Assembly: GCF_004339725.1 (NCBI RefSeq)
Contig: NZ_SMGK01000005.1
Span: forward strand, 248,001 to 312,000
Reading direction: 5' to 3'
From: Acidipila rosea
Lineage (GTDB): Bacteria; Acidobacteriota; Terriglobia; Terriglobales; Acidobacteriaceae
DNA: 64,000 nt
Below the pieces are notes generated by a model. The model made no database searches, was not told where the DNA came from, and was given only the letters and a program-made list of their open reading frames with translations. This document shows positions 35,141 to 47,710 of this stretch, in pieces. Both the position numbers and the translations under genes were made by a program. How positions within the stretch are numbered: position 1 is the first letter of the stretch; every line of letters begins with the position of its first letter.

Positions 35141-35143
35141 GAT

Positions 35144-35977
35144 TTACAGCTTCCCCGCGATGCTGTTGTAGATCATCTCCACGCCAAGGGCGACAATGAC
35201 GGCTGCGAAGACCCAGCGGAGGGTCTTCACGTGAACCTTCACCAGCAGCCGGGACCCGATGAGGGAGCCGCCCAGAACGCCCAGCATGACCGGCATGGCC
35301 AGGGCTGGGGCGATATAGCCCCGGCTGAGGTAGACGCCGGCGCTGGCGGCAGCGGTTACGCCGATCATGAAGTTGCTGGTGGTGGTCGAGACCTTGAAGG
35401 GCAGGCGCATGGCCTGATCCATGGCAAGCACCTTGACTGCGCCGGAACCGATGCCCAGCAGCCCGGAGAGCGTGCCGGCAGTGAACATGAGCCCGAAGCC
35501 CGCGGGCACTCGCTGCGCTACATACTCCTCAGGGCCACTGGCGGTAGGGAAGGTGCCCTGCAGATTAAGCTTGAGGGCCAGGGGATCGGGTGCGGAGGTG
35601 TGCTCCTCGGCCTTTTTCTTGATCGATGCGTAAGCGGAGTAGAGCAGGACGACGCCAAAGATGATGCCGATGGCCTGGGTGGAGACCTTGGCGGTGAGAT
35701 AGGCGCCCAGCAGGGCGCCGAGGGTGGTAGCTATCTCCAGGAACATGCCGATGCGTACATTGGAAAAACCCTCGCGCACGTAGGCTGCTGCCGCGCCCGA
35801 GGAGGTGGCGATGACGGAGACCAGCGATGCTCCGATGGCGTAACGGATATCGACATGGAAGGCCAGAGTCAACAGCGGAACGATCACCACGCCGCCACCG
35901 AGCCCGGTCATGGCGCCCAGCAGCCCTGCGAGCAGCGAACTGCTAAAGAGGATTCCTGAAAACTCCGTTGCATTCAT
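35144..35977 (-). CDS. TauE/SafE family sulfite/organosulfonate exporter-like permease
   Basis: The 277-residue product has about eight membrane helices and the family repeats GAMTGLGGGVVIVPLLT (residues 21-37) and GTLSGLLGIGSGAVKVLAM (about 170-188). TauE/SafE proteins move small sulfur or carboxylate anions such as sulfite or sulfoacetate across the inner membrane. It lies between treZ (12-base gap upstream) and DUF1634 (3-base gap downstream) in one leftward operon. The trehalose link may be only transcriptional. The substrate cannot be told from the sequence. Confidence 0.9.
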   Translation of the reverse strand: MNATEFSGILFSSSLLAGLLGAMTGLGGGVVIVPLLTLAFHVDIRYAIGASLVSVIATSSGAAAAYVREGFSNVRIGMFLEIATTLGALLGAYLTAKVSTQAIGIIFGVVLLYSAYASIKKKAEEHTSAPDPLALKLNLQGTFPTASGPEEYVAQRVPAGFGLMFTAGTLSGLLGIGSGAVKVLAMDQAMRLPFKVSTTTSNFMIGVTAAASAGVYLSRGYIAPALAMPVMLGVLGGSLIGSRLLVKVHVKTLRWVFAAVIVALGVEMIYNSIAGKL

Positions 35978-35989
35978 GTGCTTATCAGC

Positions 35990-37741
35990 TTAAGACGCGT
36001 GCGGCTCCTGTGCCAGTTCCAGCATGGCAATTGTATCTTTCGGCAGGGTCAGTTCTCCATTTTGAAACTGCACCTCAGGGCTGGAGGCGAGCAGAAGAGC
36101 GGCTCCTGGGTCGATAGCCGGGGTGTAGCTGCCTTTGCCGAGATTGGCGATGACCAGCAGCCTGCCGCGCTGCATGGCGATCCATTGCTGCTCTTCGTTG
36201 AAGCGGACGTGGACCTCCTCAAGCGCGCCGCTGGTGAGCTCGGGCCGGCTGCGGCGCAGCTGGATGAGCTGTTTGTACCAGGCGAGCATCTCGGCGTGGG
36301 GAGCTTTGCTGATTTCGTCCCAGTGCAGGATGGAGCTCTGAAAAGTCTCAGGGGCCTGGGGGTCCGGGATGATGTCGGGATCCCAGCCGAAGGCGGCGAA
36401 TTCCTTTTTGCGGCCTTCGGAGACGAGGCGGCCCAGTTCCTTGTCTTCATGATCGGTGAAGTACTGGAAGGGTGAGGATGCGCCCCATTCCTCGCCCTGG
36501 AAGAGCATGGGGATGAAGGGCGAGGTGAGTTCGAGGGCGGCGGCAATCTTTGCCCGTGCGGCGCCGGCGAGGTGCACCAGCCGCTCGCCCCGGGCGCGGT
36601 TGCCGACCTGATCGTGGTTCTGCGAGTAGCCGAGGAAGCGCCAGCCGGGAAGGCCCTTCACCGGCCGGCCATGCACACGGTCGCGATAGGGCGAGAAGAT
36701 GCCATCGTAGACGAAGACGGAGCGGAGCGACTTGGCAAGATCGGCTAGGCTGCCGAAGTCGGAGTAGTAACCTTCACGATTGCCGGTGAGGACGGTGACC
36801 AGCGCATGGTGGAAGTCGTCGCTCCACTGCGCGTCCATGCCGTAGCCGCCGGACTCGGGCGAGGTGACGAGGCGCGGGTCATTGAGGTCGCTCTCGGCGA
36901 TGACGGTGTAGTGGCGGCCGGTCTGGGCCTCCAGGGAGCGTACCTCGTGCGAGAGCTGCTCCATGAAGTTGATGGCGGAGCGGTCCATATAGGCATGCAC
37001 GGCGTCGAGACGGAGGCCGTCGAAGTGATACTCGCGCAGCCACATGAGCGCGTTGTCGCAGAAGAAGCGGCGGACCTCGTGGCTGCCTGCGTCTTCAAGA
37101 TTGACCGCATCGCCCCATGGCGTGTTGTGGAGATGGGTGAAGTAGGGCGCGAACATGGCCAGGTAATTTCCCGAAGGCCCGAGGTGGTTGTAGACAACAT
37201 CGAGAATGACGGCGAGGCCGTGGGAGTGGCAGGCGTCGACGAAGCGCTTGAGTGCCTCCGGGCCGCCGTAGGGTTCATGGACGGCGAAGAGCGAGACGCC
37301 GTCGTAGCCCCAGCCGTGCCTGCCGGGAAAGGCCGCAACCGGCAGCAGCTCGACGTGAGTGGTGCCGAGGTCTTTGAGGAAAGGCAGCCTGGCCCGGGCG
37401 GCGTCGAGGGTGCCCTCCGACGTGAATGTGCCGGGGTGAAGCTCATAGACGATGGCGCTGGGGAATGCGGGCGGCTGCCAGTCCTGGTCGTGCCAGGTGA
37501 AGGATTTGTGATCGACGAGGCGCGATGGGCCGTGGACGCCCTGGGGCTGCCACTGCGAGCGGGGATCCGGAACGGCGAGGTCGCCCCCGTCGATGGTGAA
37601 GGCATAGTCCGTGCCGGGGCCTGCTTCGGGGACAGAGGCGCTCCACCAGCCATTGGGACCGGCCTGCAGCGGGTATTGCCGGTCGGCGATGACCACGCTG
37701 ACAGTGTTCTTCCCCGGCGCCCAAACTTGGAATTTGTGCAT
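35990..37741 (-). CDS. treZ: Malto-oligosyltrehalose trehalohydrolase
   Basis: The 583-residue GH13 enzyme cuts trehalose from maltooligosyl trehalose made by TreY. An N-terminal CBM48/E-set domain (KFQVWAPGKNTVSVVI, residues 3-18) precedes the barrel: VVYNHLGPSGNY near 190, GLRLDAVHAY with the nucleophile Asp near 245, VIAESDLNDPR with the acid/base Glu near 283, and SQNHDQVGNRARGE near 378. These match TreZ rather than glycogen branching enzyme. TreY and glycogen-debranching genes usually lie beside it, but none is seen here, so the partner must be elsewhere. It heads the leftward operon with TauE and DUF1634. Confidence 0.93.
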   Translation of the reverse strand: MHKFQVWAPGKNTVSVVIADRQYPLQAGPNGWWSASVPEAGPGTDYAFTIDGGDLAVPDPRSQWQPQGVHGPSRLVDHKSFTWHDQDWQPPAFPSAIVYELHPGTFTSEGTLDAARARLPFLKDLGTTHVELLPVAAFPGRHGWGYDGVSLFAVHEPYGGPEALKRFVDACHSHGLAVILDVVYNHLGPSGNYLAMFAPYFTHLHNTPWGDAVNLEDAGSHEVRRFFCDNALMWLREYHFDGLRLDAVHAYMDRSAINFMEQLSHEVRSLEAQTGRHYTVIAESDLNDPRLVTSPESGGYGMDAQWSDDFHHALVTVLTGNREGYYSDFGSLADLAKSLRSVFVYDGIFSPYRDRVHGRPVKGLPGWRFLGYSQNHDQVGNRARGERLVHLAGAARAKIAAALELTSPFIPMLFQGEEWGASSPFQYFTDHEDKELGRLVSEGRKKEFAAFGWDPDIIPDPQAPETFQSSILHWDEISKAPHAEMLAWYKQLIQLRRSRPELTSGALEEVHVRFNEEQQWIAMQRGRLLVIANLGKGSYTPAIDPGAALLLASSPEVQFQNGELTLPKDTIAMLELAQEPHAS

Positions 37742-37902
37742 TGCTTATTCTCTCGTTCTCTGAATTTCTATACGTTTGGATGCAGGGATTTAGACTGCCA
37801 GCAAGAGACAGACGTTTCAGCATGCTTATTTTCTTTTGTTCTTCATCCGCATGGGCTTGGTCCCGGACAGAGCAAGGGCGGGCGGCGAGGTAGACACACG
37901 AT

Positions 37903-38310
37903 ATGCAGAGCGCAGGCGGCACGCTTCATTCATTTCTGGCCATCCTGGCGGGTTTCGTCACCGTGGTGGTGCTGATCGCCCTGGCTACGCTGCTGCTGCG
38001 GCGATATGCCCCGCAGCTGAGCCGGGAGGATGTGCCGGCGGATCTCTTTGCGATGAGCGTGAATATCGGCATTGCGCTGGTGTGCGGCGTGGCGGGCGGA
38101 TATGTGACGGCGCTGGCCGCAGGGCTGGCCAATCCAATCATCCATGCGCTGATGCTGGCCCTGGCGATCCTGCTGCTGGGCGCCTTCTCTGCGCTGCAGC
38201 TGCGGGGCAGGCAGCCGCTCTCCTACCTGCTGGCGCTGACCGCCCTGCCTCCGGTGGCGGTGCTTTGCGGTGGTCTGCTGCGGCTCTACCAGATGGGGAT
38301 TCGCTGGTGA
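37903..38310 (+). CDS. Small four-helix membrane protein of unknown function
   Basis: The 135-residue product is almost wholly hydrophobic, with four predicted membrane helices (about 8-30, 48-70, 76-96 and 105-128) and a short basic tail. I recognise no family. It is divergent from treZ and convergent with the glutaredoxin gene, so context gives no help. A GAGG lies about 12 bases upstream of the ATG, which is rather far. It is likely real because of the consistent membrane pattern and the absence of a better frame. Confidence 0.55.
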   Translation: MQSAGGTLHSFLAILAGFVTVVVLIALATLLLRRYAPQLSREDVPADLFAMSVNIGIALVCGVAGGYVTALAAGLANPIIHALMLALAILLLGAFSALQLRGRQPLSYLLALTALPPVAVLCGGLLRLYQMGIRW

Positions 38311-38343
38311 AGACGGTGCTCGTCTCTCGCGGCGAGCTGCTGC

Positions 38344-38395
38344 ATCTGCGGGGCGAGAATGCGCTTCGGCGGGGATGGGGCGAAGCGTTGCAGAT
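38344..38395. terminator. Two-tier hairpin between convergent genes
   Basis: An outer pair, ATCTGC at 38344-38349 with GCAGAT at 38390-38395, encloses an inner pair, CGCTTCG at 38362-38368 with CGAAGCG at 38381-38387. It lies between the 3' ends of the membrane-protein and glutaredoxin genes. It could terminate both, but no T run is present. Confidence 0.35.
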
Positions 38396-38422
38396 ACGAA
38401 AATATATGCCCTGGGCGTCGCG

Positions 38423-38653
38423 TCAGGCGTTGAGGAGTTGTTCGAGGCGCTCGGGATCGAAGCCAATCATGACTTCACTGTCGACGACGATGGTCGGAGT
38501 TGAGCGGCTGCCCAGATCCATAAGTTCGCGCATCGCGACGGGGTCGGTCGAGACGTCTTTGTATTCGAAGCCGGCGCCGTGCTCCTTGAGGAAGTGCTTC
38601 GCCGCAAAACAGGGCGGGCAGCCGGGCTGGCTGTAGAGGATGATTCGCTTCAT
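38423..38653 (-). CDS. Glutaredoxin-like thiol-disulfide protein
   Basis: The 76-residue product has the thioredoxin fold of small glutaredoxins: ILYSQPGCPPC with the redox pair Cys12-Pro-Pro-Cys15, the cis-Pro segment STPTIVVD near 51, and GFDPERLEQLL at the end. The CPPC active site is unusual for a classical glutaredoxin (CPYC) but common in NrdH/Mrx1-like and other small family members. It likely reduces disulfides or glutathionylated thiols in the cytoplasm. It is upstream of nothing in its own direction and stands apart from the aconitase gene behind it. Confidence 0.85.
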   Translation of the reverse strand: MKRIILYSQPGCPPCFAAKHFLKEHGAGFEYKDVSTDPVAMRELMDLGSRSTPTIVVDSEVMIGFDPERLEQLLNA

Positions 38654-38691
38654 GGAACCAGTTTACTGGAAAGGCAATCGCCAGAGACAGT

Positions 38692-38725
38692 GAAGCCCCG
38701 CGCCCATGGGAGAGCGCGGGGCTTC
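38692..38725. terminator. Terminator hairpin downstream of acnA
   Basis: GAAGCCCCGCGC at 38692-38703 pairs exactly with GCGCGGGGCTTC at 38714-38725 around a 10-base loop, 10 bases past the aconitase stop. The 12-bp GC-rich stem is strong, though no T run follows on the leftward strand. Confidence 0.65.
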
Positions 38726-38735
38726 GGTTTGAGGG

Positions 38736-43557
<4,822 letters not shown>

Positions 43558-43573
43558 GAACGGAGTAGTTCCG

Positions 43574-44593
43574 GTGAAGCAGAAAGTACTTGCTACGTGG
43601 ATTGTCAACGATACTAAGGTCGAGCAGAGCTGGTTTCCGCAGGCTGGTAAGATCCAGTCCGATAATCCGCAGGTTCATTTTATGTACTGGCGGTGCGTGG
43701 CCGACTTCTTTGCGTGCGCGAGTCGCACTTGTGGCGATAGTTGCAGGCTTGTACTCTTCACGAACCGGCCAATCGCTGCACCTGATATTAAGAACTTTCT
43801 GGTTTCATTGGGTGTAGAAGTTATCGTTGTGCCTCTTGCTCATCTTCCCCCTGTTGGTTATCACGGCTCATGGCGAAATCAGTTCTACATCCTCGACCTG
43901 ATTCAGTATCTTGCGAAGACTGCGGAGAACGAATCCTATGTCATTCTTGATTCGGACTGCGTGATCAACAAAAGTCTGGATCCTCTCTATCAGGAGCTTA
44001 CCCAGAAGGGTGCGCTTCTGTACTCGATGTCCTATAGCGAAGAACACTCCATCAATGGGTTAACTAGGGTTGAAATGAAGGCCCTCTATGAGGAAATCAG
44101 CGGTGAGCCTCTGACGGAGATTCCTCGCTATTGTGGAGGGGAGTTTTTTGCGGCTACATCAGAAGCTATTCGCGCAATGGCCGAGTTGTCGGAAGCCATC
44201 TGGCGAGAGTGTATGGATAGATTTGAGCTGGGAAAGGCGAAGTTCAATGAAGAAGCACACTTTCTGAGCTATCTCTATTTCCGGCTTGGATTTGAGCATG
44301 ACACGGCCAATCGCTTTATTAAGCGTCTATGGACACAATTTAGTTATCGCAATGTTGAGCCTCAGGATTATGAGCTTGCGATATGGCATGTGCCTGCGGA
44401 AAAGCGCTATGGGTTCAAGCGGCTTTACCGCGTTATTCGGAAGAGAGATTCATGGTTCTGGAAGATGCCCGCTGCGGACAGGTGGCGAGCCAGGATTGGC
44501 GTGATGCTGGGTATTCCTGCTTTCGGGACTCATAAGAAGCTGCAGGACCTGGGAAATCGTGTACTCGCCAAGGTGCTTAAATCGTCAATCTGA
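43574..44593 (+). CDS. Glycosyltransferase-like protein, probably acquired
   Basis: The 339-residue product has an LDSDC motif near 131, of the DxD kind that binds a nucleotide-sugar metal in GT-A enzymes. The surrounding strands (VILDSDCVINKSLDPLYQEL, EIPRYCGGEFFAAT) are typical of GT8-like or capsule glycosyltransferases. The start is GTG at 43574 with GGAG 8 bases upstream; a longer frame overlaps pyrG. Two sampled 60-base lines of this gene are 47-48% GC, against 60% in a sampled pyrG line, which points to recent acquisition. It splits the common pyrG-kdsA pair and may modify lipopolysaccharide, given the Kdo gene next door. The exact family is uncertain. Confidence 0.7.
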   Translation: MKQKVLATWIVNDTKVEQSWFPQAGKIQSDNPQVHFMYWRCVADFFACASRTCGDSCRLVLFTNRPIAAPDIKNFLVSLGVEVIVVPLAHLPPVGYHGSWRNQFYILDLIQYLAKTAENESYVILDSDCVINKSLDPLYQELTQKGALLYSMSYSEEHSINGLTRVEMKALYEEISGEPLTEIPRYCGGEFFAATSEAIRAMAELSEAIWRECMDRFELGKAKFNEEAHFLSYLYFRLGFEHDTANRFIKRLWTQFSYRNVEPQDYELAIWHVPAEKRYGFKRLYRVIRKRDSWFWKMPAADRWRARIGVMLGIPAFGTHKKLQDLGNRVLAKVLKSSI

Positions 44594-44640
44594 CTGCATG
44601 AACGCGGATCAATCCGTAGAGATTGTGGTTTTATAGGTAA

Positions 44641-45453
44641 GTGATCTCAGCGTTTTCAGTAGGCGATGTGTCGATTGGGTCGGGCGGGCTATTTCTGATT
44701 GCCGGACCTTGTGTGATCGAGAGTGAAGCTCATGCGCGGCGGATGGCGGACGCCATTCAGCGCATCACCTCCGATCTTGGGGTGCCTTATGTCTTCAAGG
44801 CCTCCTACGATAAGGCGAATCGTACTGCAGTCAGCAGTTTTCGCGGGCCGGGGCTGCAGGAGGGCACGGCGATTCTGCGCCGCATTGGCGAGGCTACCGG
44901 GCTGCCAGTGCTTACTGACGTTCATGAGCCGTCGCACTGCGCCGTGGCTGCCGAGGGTGCGGATATTCTGCAGATTCCGGCGTTTCTGTGCAGGCAGACG
45001 AACCTGCTGGTCGCTGCTGCAGAAACCGGCCGCGCGATCAATGTGAAGAAGGGCCAGTTCGTTGCTCCCGCGGATATGCGCTACGCGGTCGAGAAGATTA
45101 CTTCGACGGGCAATCAGCGCGTCTTTCTGACGGAGCGCGGCACGACCTTTGGCTACAACAACCTTGTGGTGGACATGCGCTCGCTGGCGATCATGCGGCA
45201 GATGGCTCCTGTGGTCTTTGACGGTACGCACTCGGTGCAGACGCCGTCGGCCGCGAACGGCGTTTCAGGCGGTCAGCCGGAGTTCATTCCGCTGCTGGCG
45301 CGGGCTGCGGTTGCGGCCGGTGTCGATGGCGTTTTCCTCGAGGTGCATGACGACCCGGCAAATGCAAAGTCAGATGGCGCGAATGCGCTCGATCTGAAGA
45401 ATCTGCGAGCAGTGCTCGAGAGTCTGCTCGCGATCCAGGCTGCTATTTCCTAG
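44641..45453 (+). CDS. kdsA: 3-deoxy-8-phosphooctulonate synthase (KDO-8-P synthase)
   Basis: The 270-residue enzyme condenses arabinose-5-phosphate with PEP to form Kdo-8-phosphate, the first committed step to the lipopolysaccharide inner core. Motifs include IAGPCVIESE near 20, FKASYDKANRT near 52, VKKGQFVAPADM near 137 and FDGTHSVQTPS near 193. Cys in AGPC, together with the later His, Glu and Asp, indicates the metal-dependent class, unlike E. coli KdsA, which has Asn there. The GTG at 44641 is close to the AGG upstream, and a GTG nine codons later is possible. The 3' end overlaps the convergent peptidase gene by 11 bases. Confidence 0.95.
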   Translation: MISAFSVGDVSIGSGGLFLIAGPCVIESEAHARRMADAIQRITSDLGVPYVFKASYDKANRTAVSSFRGPGLQEGTAILRRIGEATGLPVLTDVHEPSHCAVAAEGADILQIPAFLCRQTNLLVAAAETGRAINVKKGQFVAPADMRYAVEKITSTGNQRVFLTERGTTFGYNNLVVDMRSLAIMRQMAPVVFDGTHSVQTPSAANGVSGGQPEFIPLLARAAVAAGVDGVFLEVHDDPANAKSDGANALDLKNLRAVLESLLAIQAAIS

Positions 45454-47566
45454 GCTGATTGCCAAGTTTGCGATTGAAGAAATCCGCCTCCAGTTGATAG
45501 GCGGTCACCCAGGTGCGGTGCAGCAGAAAGTCGTGAATTTCGTCCGGGAAAATGTGCTCCTCAAAAGGGATGCCCTGGGCGCGGAGCGCTGCGGCAAGCT
45601 TGACGGTCTGAGAGAACTGCACGTTGCGGTCGTCGTCTCCCTGCATGAGCAGCACGGGTGAGCGCCAGGTGCTCACGTAGGCGAGAGGCGACGATTCCCA
45701 GGCGAGACGAGCCGCCTTTTGATCCGCATTTGGATTGTAGGATGGCTGCCAGTTTCCGAGTTCAATGTTCCAGTCGTGAACGCCGTGCATATCGACGCCT
45801 GCGGCAAAAAGATCGGAAGCGCGGGCCAGGGCGAGGGCAGTGAGGTAGCCGCCGTAGCTGCCGCCCCATACGCCGATTCGCGCCGGATCCACATCTGCGC
45901 GATTGCGCAGGTAGAGCCCCGCACCCAGCACATCATTGAACTCGCTTGCGCCGGCGGCGCCGTAGTTCAGGGCTTCACGAAAGTCCAGTCCGTAGCCGAT
46001 GCCGCTGCGGTAATTCACTGAGAGGACGATGTAGCCGAGGCTGGCGAGGTACTGGTTCATCGCGTAGGCGTTGGAGTAGTACTGCATGGAGTTCCACCCG
46101 AGCAGCATCTGGCGGCGCGAGCCACCGTGAAAGAAGACTACGGCTGCATGTCTTCCCTGGTTTGCGGGAGGCAGGAAAAGCTGGCCGTGAATCTTCGTGC
46201 CATCGGCTGCAGAGAAGATGACCTGCTGGGGGACGGCAAACTTCGCCGCGGGAAAAGTTGCCGGGATGGTTTGCGGAGCCAGGTCATGCAACTCGCCTGA
46301 GGCCACGATCGCCGGACGGACAGGCAGGCGTGCATCGGCGTGGAGCGTGGCGAGAGTAGAGCCATCGCTAGCGAGGATGGGGTTCTTTTCAATACCGGCG
46401 CCAGTGGTCAGCTGCCGTGGTGTGCCTCCGGCCTCGTCGAGGCTCCACAGGTGCCTTCGGTCCTGATCAAGCGGGTCCGTGGTGGCCTGGTTGGATGCGT
46501 AGACTATGCGCCGGTGATCGGGCGAAGAGGTTACATCCTCCACCTCAAATGCTCCCGGCGTCAGGGCCGATGCGCTGCCGCCCTCCGAGGAGACTGCATA
46601 GAGATGAATCCAGCCATCGCCCTCCCAGGGGAAGACAATGCGCCCGTCCGCCATCCATAGCAACTGATTTGTGCCTTCGAGTTCATGGAAGGCGCTGCCT
46701 TGTCCTGGTGTCGCGCGCCAGATTGTCGTGGCCGTGCCGGTGCTCACATCGACTGCATGAATCGACCATGGCTGGGCCGTGCGGCGAGGCTTGAAGGTAA
46801 TGCCTGACTCATCCGGTGGAATGCGGATGAAGGCGACTCTCCGGCTGTCAGGCGACCAGACAGGCTCGCTGTCGGATTGGGTACTGGGGTCGAGATAGCT
46901 GAGGTGTTTTGCCGCAATGTCATAAACGCCGATGAATCCGTGATCCCCTCTCCCGCTCACAAAGGCAAGGCGCCTGCCATCAGGCGACCAGCGCAGTGAG
47001 CCGAGTTCGCCCCGGGCGAAAAACATCTGCGCGGGCTTCGCTGCCGGATCATCCCACTTCACGGTCCAGACCTGGCCTTTGGACAGATAGGCAAGGGTGC
47101 CACCGCCAGGAGAGAAGGCTGGGGAGCGTCCGTCGGCGATCAGTCGCTGGCTGCCGTCTTTGATGGAGATGAGCCAGATCTGCTGCTCGACGCCCTGCGG
47201 CAGCAAGGCGGGGTTGGGAAAGGGCTTCTCGGGAAATTCGAAATCACCGCCGCGCGTGAAGGCGATGCTCTCGCCGTCCGGCGTCCAGGCGAGTTCGTCG
47301 ATCTGCTGCCCATCGTCGGCGTCGTAGTGGGTGAGCGGGCGCGAGTGGTAGCCGCCGGCGGATGGCTCGGCGATCCAGAGGTTGCGGCGGCCCTCTTCAT
47401 CCATCACCCAGGCAAAGCGCCTCCCGGCGGGAGCGGCGGAGAGCTCCGAGTTGAAGGGCGCGCTCATGGCCTGCTGCAGGGTGAACTCCTGGGCATGAAG
47501 CCCTGCGAAGGGAAGCAGGCTCTGCAGAAGCAGGGCCGCGGTAAACATCCGGAGCGGAAGGTGCAT
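45443..47566 (-). CDS. Secreted S9 family serine peptidase (prolyl oligopeptidase/DPP-IV type)
   Basis: The 707-residue product has a signal peptide (about 1-25, ending LHAQ), a WD40/PD40-like beta-propeller (about 40-430, with repeats such as WSPDGRRLAFVSG and WSPDSRRVAFIRI), and an alpha/beta-hydrolase domain. The triad is visible as Ser in WGGSYGGYL near 569, Asp in MQGDDDRNVQFSQ near 643 and His in FPDEIHDFLLHRTW near 675. It probably cleaves short peptides in the periplasm. It stands alone, divergent from the aldehyde dehydrogenase gene and overlapping the 3' end of kdsA. Exact specificity (acylaminoacyl, dipeptidyl or prolyl) cannot be read from the sequence. Confidence 0.93.
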   Translation of the reverse strand: MHLPLRMFTAALLLQSLLPFAGLHAQEFTLQQAMSAPFNSELSAAPAGRRFAWVMDEEGRRNLWIAEPSAGGYHSRPLTHYDADDGQQIDELAWTPDGESIAFTRGGDFEFPEKPFPNPALLPQGVEQQIWLISIKDGSQRLIADGRSPAFSPGGGTLAYLSKGQVWTVKWDDPAAKPAQMFFARGELGSLRWSPDGRRLAFVSGRGDHGFIGVYDIAAKHLSYLDPSTQSDSEPVWSPDSRRVAFIRIPPDESGITFKPRRTAQPWSIHAVDVSTGTATTIWRATPGQGSAFHELEGTNQLLWMADGRIVFPWEGDGWIHLYAVSSEGGSASALTPGAFEVEDVTSSPDHRRIVYASNQATTDPLDQDRRHLWSLDEAGGTPRQLTTGAGIEKNPILASDGSTLATLHADARLPVRPAIVASGELHDLAPQTIPATFPAAKFAVPQQVIFSAADGTKIHGQLFLPPANQGRHAAVVFFHGGSRRQMLLGWNSMQYYSNAYAMNQYLASLGYIVLSVNYRSGIGYGLDFREALNYGAAGASEFNDVLGAGLYLRNRADVDPARIGVWGGSYGGYLTALALARASDLFAAGVDMHGVHDWNIELGNWQPSYNPNADQKAARLAWESSPLAYVSTWRSPVLLMQGDDDRNVQFSQTVKLAAALRAQGIPFEEHIFPDEIHDFLLHRTWVTAYQLEADFFNRKLGNQPRK

Positions 47567-47609
47567 GGCGGCGTCCTTGAGGATGCAGTCTGGTGTAGAG
47601 GAAGACTAC

Positions 47610-47619
47610 TACACGTGTA
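47610..47619. promoter_or_regulatory. Palindrome between the S9 peptidase and aldehyde dehydrogenase genes
   Basis: TACACGTGTA is a perfect 10-base palindrome in the 144-base divergent region, 44 bases upstream of the peptidase start and 92 upstream of the dehydrogenase start. It may be an operator; no regulator gene is adjacent. Confidence 0.25.
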
Positions 47620-47710
47620 TTCTGCGCTTGCTTGCAGAGCGAATGCGGAGTGGCATCGAAGCGTGTACAGCTAAAAAAGAAATCGTAAAGACGGGATGAG
47701 GGAGCAGGCG

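Noticed and set aside
37780..37893. 37-codon open frame between treZ and the membrane-protein gene
   Set aside because: It has no ribosome site and no recognisable feature.
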